Below, in pieces: positions 22,862-31,867 of a stretch of DNA of 64,000 bases (positions are counted from its first letter, which is position 1; every line of letters starts with the position of its first letter). The position numbers and the translations under genes were made by a program. This stretch comes from Chenopodium formosanum (Eukaryota; Streptophyta; Magnoliopsida; Caryophyllales; Amaranthaceae): the NCBI GenBank assembly GCA_024500155.1, contig CM044862.1, positions 42,542,001 to 42,606,000 of the forward strand. The letters run 5' to 3'. The notes below the pieces were generated by a model. The model worked only from the letters and a program-made list of their open reading frames with translations, made no database searches and had not been told where the DNA came from.

Positions 22862-25009
22862 AAAATTCTCCTTCCTGGGGGAAACTCTAATAACCCTCGC
22901 CGGCCTCATCAGCCGGTGAGAAGTAAAAAATCAACTCTCGATGCCCGGGAAATCATTAACCGGAAGAGAAATCAATCGCTGTCTGAGTCGGCTTCAACGT
23001 CGAACTTTCCGGACAGCTTCAACAATATTTCTGCAGGGAGTGCACCCTCCTTGCATGAGAGTCAAACAGGCGGTAATACCGTCCATTCTGGCCCTCATAT
23101 GATTGGAAATGTACCGTATGTGCCTACTCAGGCTTACGGACAGTATTCTCCTCACTTCATGCAGCCAGCCTTCTTTGGAGGTCAGGCGGCATATCCAAAT
23201 GTCCAGCCATTGGACTGGCAGCTTCGACTGCTGCGCCTGGGTGAACAGCCTTCTGCGTTCACTCGGGAGATAACCGAGGCGGCTCAGCCGGCCAAGGTTA
23301 AGAATGTGTTGGTTGGTACCTATGATGGTACCACCAATCCAGAAGACCACCTCATGGCTTATACCAACCTCATGTATCTGCAGGGGTTGGATGATGCCAC
23401 TTGGTGTCGGTGCTTTCCGGCTACATTGAAGGGCATCGCCCAACAATGGTTTGGCAACCTGCCAGCCGGGTCTATAGACAACTTCAGGAAGCTTGCCTTC
23501 CTGTTTGCTTCCAACTTCTCAATGAACATCCCTGCTAAAAAGACAAGCCTTGATTTGAGCACTGTTAAGCAGGGAGAGAGAGAAGGGCTGCTCTCATATG
23601 TCAGGCGGTTCAACCTGATCAGAATTCAGATTCAGGGACTGTCTGATGAGGTAGCTTTTACAGACTTTTTTAAAGGTCTAAGAGACGGGTCGACCTTTAA
23701 GTTCGACCTAGTCAGAAAAGGGGCTTTCACCCTACAGGCGGCCCTGAGGGAGGCGGAAAGCTACATTCAAGCTACCGACCTCTGCTCGCCTAGTAGCCAG
23801 TCAGACTCCAAGAAGTCTGACAAACAGAAAGATAGCCGGTCAGCTCAGCCGGCTAAAAACAAAGAAGAGAGCAAGAAAAGGGAAGAAGTCTGGGCGGTTA
23901 TTGACTCTGACCAGCTGTCCCAGAAGAAAAAGAAAGAATTTAAACCGTACGTCCCCAAGTACGAGTTTAATAAAGACTGCAACTCCATCTTCATGGAGGT
24001 AAAGGACCGGTTGTCTATTGAGAAGCCGAATCCTATGAAGAGTTCTGTCCAGTCACGGAACAAGAATAAATTCTGTCAGTTCCATGAGGAGGTCGGCCAT
24101 GACACCAACGACTGCTTCAGTCTTCAGTGTGCGTTGGACCGTCTGGCTGACAAAGGGCTGTTGAAGTCCTACATTTCTAAGTCCCCAGCCGGGGCAAAAA
24201 AGAAAAACAAGGGTCAGTCCTCCAAGACTACCCCCCAGCCTGCTAGTAGCTCGGATACCGATAAGGAGTCGGTCTACACTATAGCAGGCGGGTTCTCATG
24301 TGGTGGCCCTACCATCCGGGGCACCAAGAGCCATCTTCGGAAGATGGACAAAGATGATGATGAGCAGGCGGAAGCCAGCTCCTCCTTCCCAAACGTCTTG
24401 ATCACTGAGAAGGATAGGGGCAGTGTCCGCCGCCCGCATGATGACCCGGTGGTCATTGAATGTAAGGTTGCCAACCAACTGGTTGGACGGATCCTTATTG
24501 ACACCGGCAGCTCATCAGATATCATCAGCCTCCGGTGCCTGCAAAAGCTGAAATACAATGTCAGCAGCATGCATCCAGTCACCCACCCCTTGGTTGGTTT
24601 TGGGGGTGGGATGGTCTACCCAGCCGGGAGAATTGATTTACCCATCCGGCTGGGAGAGAAAGGCCAGGGTCGACATATTGTCGTCAGATTCTTGGTCGTT
24701 GAGGAGTTGACCGCCTATAACATCATTCTTGGCAGGCCAACCCTCAACGTAGCCAAGGCAGTAATCATCCCTTCCCTGATGCTCATCAAGTATGAGAGGG
24801 ATGACGGCTCTGTTGGTTCCTTGAATGGGGATCAGAAGACGGCCCGAGAATGTTATCTCTCAGCCGTCCGAGATACCGTGGCCCCAGGCGGTCAGGAACC
24901 AATAGACCTTGACAACGTCAAGGATGCCGACCCAGCTCCTGCCCCATCAGCAGCCGGAAAGAAAAGAAAGGCTCCTCTGCTGGTGGAGGTGAAAAAAGAG
25001 AAAAAATAG
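22862..25009 (+). CDS. gag-pro: E3 Gag-protease polyprotein
   Basis: Open from 22862 to TAG 25007-25009, about 715 codons. The Gag capsid-like core (Retrotrans_gag) lies at about 23320-23780 (LVGTYDGTTNPEDHLMAYTN, QQWFGNLPAGSIDNFRKLA, SYVRRFNLIRIQIQGL). A knuckle variant CQFHEEVGHDTNDC is at about 24075-24116. The protease is at about 24440-24760: RILIDTGSSSDII with the active-site DTG, then NIILGRPTLN. The C-terminus is basic (KKRKAPLLVEVKKEKK). Apart from the leader stop the frame is intact, and it is the best-preserved coding region of the window. RT continues in frame after the TAG. Confidence 0.85.
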   Translation, partial: KILLPGGNSNNPRRPHQPVRSKKSTLDAREIINRKRNQSLSESASTSNFPDSFNNISAGSAPSLHESQTGGNTVHSGPHMIGNVPYVPTQAYGQYSPHFMQPAFFGGQAAYPNVQPLDWQLRLLRLGEQPSAFTREITEAAQPAKVKNVLVGTYDGTTNPEDHLMAYTNLMYLQGLDDATWCRCFPATLKGIAQQWFGNLPAGSIDNFRKLAFLFASNFSMNIPAKKTSLDLSTVKQGEREGLLSYVRRFNLIRIQIQGLSDEVAFTDFFKGLRDGSTFKFDLVRKGAFTLQAALREAESYIQATDLCSPSSQSDSKKSDKQKDSRSAQPAKNKEESKKREEVWAVIDSDQLSQKKKKEFKPYVPKYEFNKDCNSIFMEVKDRLSIEKPNPMKSSVQSRNKNKFCQFHEEVGHDTNDCFSLQCALDRLADKGLLKSYISKSPAGAKKKNKGQSSKTTPQPASSSDTDKESVYTIAGGFSCGGPTIRGTKSHLRKMDKDDDEQAEASSSFPNVLITEKDRGSVRRPHDDPVVIECKVANQLVGRILIDTGSSSDIISLRCLQKLKYNVSSMHPVTHPLVGFGGGMVYPAGRIDLPIRLGEKGQGRHIVVRFLVVEELTAYNIILGRPTLNVAKAVIIPSLMLIKYERDDGSVGSLNGDQKTARECYLSAVRDTVAPGGQEPIDLDNVKDADPAPAPSAAGKKRKAPLLVEVKKEKK

Positions 25010-25585
25010 CTATCACTGGCCGGTGAACGCTCAGATGAGCTCCGTCCCCAACCGGCTGGCGAAAGCATTGATCTCGTTCTGGATGACAGCCGTCCAGAAC
25101 GTACTGTTAAGGTTGGGACGGTTGCTCATGCTACCTTGGGTGCAAGCTTGCACCTTCTTTTGAAAGAATTCAAATACATTTTTGCCTTTGAAGTGGAAGA
25201 GATGTCAGGCGTCAGCCCGGATCTTGCTGTCCACAAACTCGCCGTGGACCCCAAAAAGAAGCCCATCCGGCAAAAGAAAAGAAACCATGGCGAGGAAAGA
25301 AGTCAGGCGGCAGCTGCCGAAGTCTAAAAGCTGTTGGATGCTGGGTTCATTCGGCCTTGTAATTTCCCCGACTAGGTGGCCAATGTAGTCCTTGTGAAGA
25401 AACCGAATGGGACCTGGCGCATGTGTGTTGATTACACAGACCTCAACAAGGCGTGTCCAAAGGACAGTTATCCGCTTCCAAAGATCGACAGTCTGGTCGA
25501 TTCTACAGCCGGTCACGCCTTGATGAGCTTTATGGATGCCTACTCCGGCTTCCATCAGATACCCCTGTGGAAGAAAGACCAGAGG
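25010..25585 (+). pseudogene. pol: E3 RT, N-terminal fragment
   Basis: In frame after the UAG at 25007. Visible: GASLHLLLKEFKY, SPDLAVHKLAVDPKKKPIRQ, then ANVVLVKKPNGTWRMCVDYT and SFMDAYSGFHQIPLWKKDQ. Stops at 25325 (TAA) and in NFPD*VANV. RT ends abruptly at about 25580 and is joined to what in E6 is 3' non-coding DNA (E6 about 57715). The YxDD motif, RNase H and IN are missing. Confidence 0.85.
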
Positions 25586-26495
25586 CTAAAATGGCCGGAT
25601 GGTTGCTCTTTTTATAAAATCGCATGTCCCAACATGGACAAAGGCGTCCGGCGACACCCCTCCGGGTGCAATCGTCGCAGAGAACAGACTACCTGTCGGT
25701 TCTACGCATCCATGCAGACGGCAAAAATTGAACAACCAAATTGGTCAACTCATAGCCGCCTGATCGAAATAACCTACGAAGAACGAATAAGTCCCTAAAT
25801 ACCGGATGTCCATAAGCATCAGTCGGTCACCAGCTGAAGTTCTCACTTAGGTTATCCATTCCAAAATTGTACCCACCCCAATTGGGGCAAGAGTTCAATG
25901 GCTATGAAATTTCTACCAGGACGGGCGTAACCCATCTGGGTGGTAACCGAAATTCCTGTGGATGTACGGCTGTGCACTTGGCTTGGGGCAATCACTCTTG
26001 TGATTGATTGACTTACAAACATATCATGCTCTTTGCAGCATCAGACGTTTACAAGTCAACCAACCAGCTCCAACTGAAACCAATCACACAGCCGTCCAGG
26101 GGCGAGGACAGCCAGACTATTGACTAGTTGGGCAAAGAATCGTCGCATGCTTTTAATAAGATAGGCAAAAATTAAAAATTCAAATGCAAAATAATCAAAA
26201 CCGACTTAGTCGGTGCAATTCATAAAAGTCCATCCAACCAAACGGTTGTAATGGATCAAATGTTAACCGGACCTCGTCCGGGAGAGAGAAATTGTAAATT
26301 AACACGGCTCCACAGCCGGTAAATACAAGGATACTCGGCACGCAGGCCGGAAAAATCAAGTTTTGGCATACAGCCGCTGAATAAAAAGAATTAAAAGAAA
26401 GCAAAGATTGGCATACTGCCGCTGAAGGGTCACTTATGGCCTGCAGACGGAGCCTCCTGGTCCTCTCCCTTCTCCTCATCATCTGAGGGAATTTC
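25586..26495. other. E3 region between truncated pol and antisense gene
   Basis: Non-coding. 25586-25800 matches E6 57730-57500 (minus strand); the match continues with scattered similarity to about 26160. It holds the conserved stem-loop at 26002-26064. Confidence 0.6.
26002..26064. other. Stem-loop conserved between E3 and E6
   Basis: Left arm GATTGATTGACTTACAAAC (26002-26020), right arm GTTTACAAGTCAACCAAC (26047-26064). It is the counterpart of 57218-57281 in E6, where arm sequences differ but pairing is kept. Confidence 0.5.
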
Positions 26496-29223
26496 CTACG
26501 CTTCACCAGGACCAGGAAGCTCAGGCGCAGACGACTCATTGTTGCTGAGCCAGGCTTCAAAGGAGGCAGGCTCTTGCTCGCCTTGCTTTCTCAAGTACAC
26601 CACGTACTCTGCATAGCTGTGTGCCATTGCCCAGATGCTATAATCAGCTTCTGGATACAAGGCAGCCCAAGCAATCTTCATACGGGCGTCGTTGTCAGCA
26701 TCACTTTCAACAACAAGGAGGTTTTGCTCCGCCTCCAGGGTTGCTGCAAAGTTTTTCTGAGCTTGAGCAGCATCCTTCTCCAGCCTCTCAACCTTGGCTT
26801 TTAGTTTGCCAAGGTCCGCCTGGGCCTTCTTGAGCGCCTCATCAGCCTGCTTGGCGCTCTCGTCTGCCTTCTTTTGGGCCTCCTCCGCCCCCTTCTTGGC
26901 CGTCTCAGCATCCGTTGTCCGCTGGTAGGCCGCCTTCAGATCTAGCTCCAGCTGTTGGATTTTAGACGCCTGTGTCATAATTATTGCTTTAGTTTCAAGT
27001 TCATTTACGATAGTTGAGTGTAAAGCAATATTATCAGCGTCTATGGCAGACTTCTTGGCCCTTTTTACCTCTTCCCATTTGCGGGAATAAGGACGTTTGA
27101 ACCCGTCCACCCGCAGCATGGCCTGCAAAAAAGCAGGCGGTATAAGAATCACGGGCAGAGAAATTACTTGAAAAAAATAATATGGAATTGACAGGTTTCT
27201 TACCTCAGCCAGAAGGGATAAAATGCGTTCAAGATTGAACGTCTCTATCCCAGGGATATTGTCCTTGTCCTTCTTCCGGACGACGTCCAGCATGGCTTTG
27301 GCGTGCTTCTGGACGTCTGGCCAGCGGGGAGATTGTGTTTGATCTGCACCACAATTAATAGGTGATGAGTGCGAAACTAAGGCAACACCTATTTGTATCC
27401 GGCTGTCTGAGGATGACGTCTGTTGGGAGTGGGATTTCACCCGTAAAGGCCACCCCAGCTCAGGCGGAGATTTAAAAGGGTTCTTGCCTTCAGAGCCGGC
27501 CAAGTGGGGAACGCTTCCAGGCTTGGTGAACCCCGCGGCTCCTGAGGGGTTGGCAAGGTCTAGGCACAGGCTGCCACCTACTTTCTCGAGCCGCCCCGCT
27601 ATTCGCATCGTCTTTGTCCCGGCTGAGGCGCCAGGAGTTGATGCAGAGGCGGACTTTTTTATTTTATTGAGAACGGCTGGGGCCTCCTCCCTAGCCCGTT
27701 TGAGATTCTTCTCAAACGATTTCCCAACTTCTCCCCCCTGTGAAAATAAATAAGTAAAGGTTAGTATCCGGGCAAGACAGTTTATAAAATGAACTTAAGA
27801 AAGGATCAGGCGCTCAATACCTTGGCCCTGACCTCGGCCGCAGCTTTCTCCGCAAGCTCTTTGCGGATGGTCGCAGAAGACCGCTTGGGAGTTTTCTCCT
27901 TTTGCAGCATGTTCAATGCTTCTTCTGCAAAAAGAAAGAAATTGGTCATCATAAATCAATACTGATAGAAAAGTACTACAGACGGTATGAACTCAGGTGC
28001 GTACGTTTATTAAACATGTGCCCTAGCCCACAGGCGGCTAGGAAACATTCATCCCTGAACCAGGCGCTCTTGGGAATCCAGTTCCTAGGAACTTTTATTG
28101 TTTCCCCGGTTGACAGAGTTTCGTCTGTGAGGCCAAAAAAGTCTGCCTCAATTATTTCATCAAAGTCTTTCTCTGGGATCCGGGGAAGAGCGCACTTCCT
28201 GCCTAACAAGTCAGGCTTCTTATTGTACAGACGGAATTCATAATTCTCCCGTCTGGTTGGGGCTGACATCAGGTAGAACCTGTGCTTCCAGCCATCGAAC
28301 TTGGAGACCTTGTCCAAGGTCATCATATATTGCGGTTGTGTGGTTAGAGTATACCACGCTCTCCAGCCGCCTGGGCTCCTGCTGAGGTAATGCATGTTTG
28401 CAAAAGCCTCCTAGCCGGGGTTAAGCCCTTGGAACTCACAGGAGGCAACATACCCCAGAATGTTGGTCCAGGAGTTGGGGGTAAGTTGCCAGAGCCCCAG
28501 GCCGTAGCCCCTCAAAATAGCCTTCACCGCCTGGTGAAGGGGGAAGCGAAGGCCGGCTTTGAACACCGCCTCGTAACAGCCAAAGTAGCTGTTGGCGTTT
28601 TGTTGATCATCCCCCCAGACGATGGTGCCAAGTTCAGGCGGCACCCGGATCTTATACCCATCTCCTAGCGGGTGCATTTTCTAAAAATTCTCTAAGTTCT
28701 CCCCCATCTGGATCTGGTCCTTGGAGGAGACGTGGATGCTGAAGGGATCGTCCTTCTCACTCCACTTTTTCTTTTCTTCCTCCTCGCTATCCGGAAGAGG
28801 GGACAAGTCATCGCTGCTCTCGGAGGTAGAGACAGAGCTGTCACTCTCCGTCTTCCCCTCACTTTGGTCCATGGGGGCAGAGGCGGCATCGTCGCCGCCT
28901 TGGTCACACTCCTCTAGGAAAGAGTCAGCGGGGGTTGAAGGGGCGCGCGGAGGGGATCTCTCCAGAGTCGTCTGATCTCCCTGACCAGACGTGTCTCCCT
29001 CAAGTGTATGGCCGCCTGAGCCTTCGCCTCTGTAATGTGGATCATTGACCGTCTGCATTGTCCAAGCCATGGTGTCCTGCACAGACATTTAACTAGTCGG
29101 AATCCATGGCAAAGGGTGGTCCCAACACCCCGAGCCGGCACTCCCAGTCCTAGACTTAGCCGTCCCTGGTGACCGGCTGGACTCTAACCTAGGCTGTGTC
29201 GTGTGTGTTGGTGATGCATCCAT
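26496..29223 (-). pseudogene. E3 antisense gene: putative gypsy-type transposase-domain protein with coiled coil
   Basis: Opposite to pol, with a TATA-like TATATATA near 29446-29455 on the minus strand. Start ATG 29223 (MDASPTHTTQPRL). Exons: 29223-28005, 27924-27821, 27737-27204, 27122-26496, all with GT-AG borders. Exon 1 has an acidic Ser-rich region, then the core RFPLHQAVKAILRGYGLGLW, QLTPNSWTNILGYVASCEF, RDECFLAACGLGHMF, which I take as the plant 'putative gypsy type transposon' domain (Transposase_28). Exons 2-3 are Lys-rich; exon 4 is a long Ala/Lys/Glu coiled coil (about 27010-26700), then YPEADYSIWAMAHSY. Exon 1 is broken only by three in-frame stops (TAA 29091-29089, TAG 28680-28678, TAG about 28413). 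Function unknown. Confidence 0.65.
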
Positions 29224-29595
29224 TTATTGCAAGAAATATGTACAGGCGGTGAAAAAAGAAAAGAGCTGAGAGAGACAGAGACGGTACCTTTGGATTTGGT
29301 ATCTGAAGGAGGGTGGGTCCGACTGTGTTGCGGAAGAACAAAAGTTTCTTGCTTGCGCCTGACTTAAACGGATGACTTCTGCTCTCTCAAAGTTTTTCTC
29401 TCTAGAAAATTTTTGTAAAACGTACAAAATTATGAGGGTAAAACGGCTATATATATGGGGTAAATACGGGGGCATTTCCGTAATTTACTTGGAAGGTGAA
29501 CGGTTACTGTGTAACTGTAAAATTACCGCCAACCGGAGAGTGGCATGTGTCACAGATGCCATGTGGCATGCCACGTCACATCTGTGAGGGGCAAA
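29224..29595 (-). promoter_or_regulatory. Promoter region of the E3 antisense gene
   Basis: The gap between the antisense gene and the 3' LTR. On the minus strand TATATATA (about 29455-29446) is followed by a leader with CTAGAGAGAAAAACTTTGAG, matched at 53795-53815 in E6. The plus-strand polypurine tract GAGGGGCAAA ends it at 29595. Confidence 0.5.
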
Positions 29596-30092
29596 TGTTT
29601 AGGGTATTTTTACCCTGCCACGTGGCCCAATCAGAGGGTGACACGTGTCAGCCTCAGATTGGTCCAAAATGGACCAATCCCTGTTTGACACGTGTCATTC
29701 CAGAGATAAAGGGGAAAAGGCGGCCTTCAGGCCCAAATCCCGAGAAAGCCGGAATACGGCGCAGCCCACCAATGATTAGGGTTCAGTGACCTAATTTAAT
29801 CAGGGGCAATTCCCAATGACCCTATAAATAGGGAGATGTCCCTCATTTTGAGGACACGTTTTTTACCATTTATTACAACTGCATTCTCTTACATCAGAGA
29901 AACACCTGAGCTTGGAATCCGAGCAGATACCCACCTAAATTTCCGTTCTCTTTATTCCGTTTCAAGTTATTAACTTGTGCGTCGGAGGCGGAGCACCACC
30001 CAACAGGCGTCTTCGTTTGTTTTGCAGGTTCAGCTCATCCCGGATCAGTCTTCGTGTTGTAACTCTCCCGAGGGACAAAAAGACCCAAAACA
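29596..30092 (+). repeat. E3 3' LTR
   Basis: 497 bp, TG...CA, nearly identical to 21902-22399; TATAAATA at 29823-29830. By eye about six differences, mostly in the last 150 bp. Confidence 0.92.
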
Positions 30093-31844
30093 CTGATAAT
30101 GTCAAAAGATGATTGGGAAGAGTTTGTTATAATGAAGACTCAAAAGAAAGCCATTGTAAGTTTGTGTAAATCTGATCTCAATTGAATAATAGCTTGACAC
30201 TTTTTGTAGCAATGAGACTAACATGTTTTGTTTTGTAGGAACTTCGGTAGCAAAATAAAGCGAATGCAGAAAAGAAGGAATACGTCCATCGTATGGGTCC
30301 TAAGACTTTTGGTGAAAAGAGACCTGAGTGGGTCGGTTCAGGTTTATACCCTAAAGCGCTTCTAGTGGCATCGAAGGAACCCTCTAGTTCCACGATCACT
30401 ACATTAGTGAGTCGTGTCGGTGATTTCTTTTGTTCTCTCCATTTGTTTGATAAGGAAACCGATAATGGGTCATCAAGGGTCCGGAAGCCAAAAAACTGGC
30501 GGATAAGCTTGTAAGTTACCTATGAATTGTTGAAATTAAGTCACTTTTGCATCTAAATCACTGTACAAACCATTAACTGTTTTACTGACCTCATTTTTCC
30601 TTATGCTATAGCTTAAGCACACTCAAGAGATGGTGGAGGGAAAATTTTAACCAAGTAAAGTGAATGACCCTTTCACTATGGCTTTGGGAAGGCCATACCA
30701 TCCAAGACGAGTAGTAGGTTCGGGAGGGTCATTGCTTGGATTGAATAAGGTGATGGGTCCCGAATACACAAAATCGGGTAGATCTCGAGCCAGTGTTAAC
30801 TCACCGGAGGAGTTGGATGCCAATGTGGCATTAATTAAGGAACAAGTACGCAACAAGTTGGTGAATTGAATGCTTGGGCAAAGCTGATGAACTTACCGAC
30901 TTTGCCGTTCCACACGAGTACCCCGGTCGACTCATGTTCTGAACCAAAAGGACAAGGAGAAGGTGATAGACATGGAGGAGATGAGATACGTGGTGAAGAT
31001 GTGCCACCTGAGGTAAAATCAATTGGGTTATTAAAAGTTTTAAAATACTGAGTTAATTGAGATTTGATGTGCAATGATTGATATACTGTTGCAGGTTCCT
31101 ACTCCTACACATGCGGACTCGAGGGAGCTTGAAAATCCAACACCGCATGAATTTCCAGAGTTACAGGTGATTTGTAACCCTCTACCTTAATGAATTTTGT
31201 TATATTATCTATGCTGTTGTAAAAGTCCTATTTAACTATCTTCTTTTTATATATATACTTGTATAGGAAGACACCCGGTGTGCACTTCTAGCCCCGGGGC
31301 ATGCAAATAGTACGGCGTTGAGTTGGGTGGCGTATGGTAGTGCCCAACCGACGACGGGTGCTACGGCAGGGCCACATCATTACTCGGTTGGGATCGATTC
31401 AGTGGTTGCGGGGTTCGAAGACATCCCACTACCCGTACCGATAGAGGAGGTTGAGATAACAAAGCTTTAAAAAGCTGTAGGTAGCTTCGTTGATTGGCCA
31501 CGTGCATGGATGAAGTTGATTAATAAGGAGGTAAATTATTTAGTTCTCAATTTTTGTAAGTGTTAAACCGTTAGACACTCTTAAAATAAAATCGCCAAAT
31601 ATTTTATTTATTTTATTTTTTTTTACAATATAGCTAGTTGTGAAAGATATTCCTCAAATTTCCAACGTGTAAAAATCCTATGTTTTAACTCATTACGGAT
31701 GGTCTTTCCAATGAGATCGTTTTTATGCATATGAAAATAATATAAATCAAAATTATGCACATGAAATACTTAGAATTTTTCGAGTCTAATCAACTCATTC
31801 TAAATCATTGCCGAAATAAATTTCAGGAATTAAAATAGAAATCC

Positions 31845-31862
31845 TCCCCAGTGGAGTCGCCA
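31845..31862 (-). promoter_or_regulatory. E2a primer binding site
   Basis: Minus strand TGGCGACTCCACTGGGGA, six bases inside the 5' LTR end (LTR ends TTCCCTACA). This is the kind of PBS described for Ogre elements (tRNA-Arg type, from memory). The E2b copy at about 40885-40904 is degraded. Confidence 0.7.
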
Positions 31863-31867
31863 AAAAC

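Larger units (their letters stand above)
21902..30092 (+). mobile_element. E3: young Tat-type retrotransposon with internal pol deletion
   Basis: LTRs of 498 and 497 bp in the same orientation, TGTTT...AAACA, with about six differences by eye. The PBS is at 22402 and the PPT GAGGGGCAAA at 29586-29595. The target duplication is CCGAT (21897-21901) and CTGAT (30093-30097), with one transition. It holds gag, PR, the first third of RT and an antisense gene; the rest of RT, RNase H and IN are deleted. It is inserted in an exon of the CACTA TNPA-like gene. Its proteins closely match E6, which probably represents the autonomous form. Confidence 0.9.
21097..31530 (+). pseudogene. CACTA TNPA/transposase_24-like gene, split by E3
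   Basis: Second CACTA gene. It starts MANDHDTHLVEDIDDDEYED (21097), an acidic N-terminus, with a TAG at 21237. A Lys/Arg-rich stretch and YDNKGQPGPKWRRKYANQVG follow; the donor is near 21620 and the acceptor near 21720. E3 then interrupts an exon at 21901. Downstream, SKDDWEEFV (30099) and NKANAEKKEYVHRMGPKTF with GEKRPEWVGSGLYP (30256 on) are typical of the Ptta/En/Spm family. Further exons: 30612-31010, about 31095-31165, about 31266-31530, with consensus GT/AG borders. No ULP1-type protease exon follows, and the 3' end of the element is missing. The accessory protein of this class binds the subterminal repeats. Confidence 0.7.
15292..31633 (+). mobile_element. CACTA (En/Spm) DNA transposon carrying a nested retrotransposon
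   Basis: Begins CACTAGTAGAAAAATTGC at 15292 with GGCACCGGTT-type subterminal repeats. It contains a tnp2-type transposase gene (17098-20484) and a second TNPA/transposase_24-like gene (21097 to about 31530), the usual two-gene plan. A CTA trinucleotide precedes the left end (15289-15291) and another stands at 31634-31636 before GTTGTGAAAG; the undisturbed site is visible in E2b at about 40670. A mirrored 3' terminal repeat is not seen, so the right end is eroded or deleted. Without E3 it is about 8.1 kb. Confidence 0.85.

Noticed and set aside
22855..22910. An intron that would remove the TAA at 22859 (GTAAAA...CATCAG).
   Set aside because: About 56 bp is shorter than usual plant introns, and the following codons are open in frame, so splicing is not needed to explain it.
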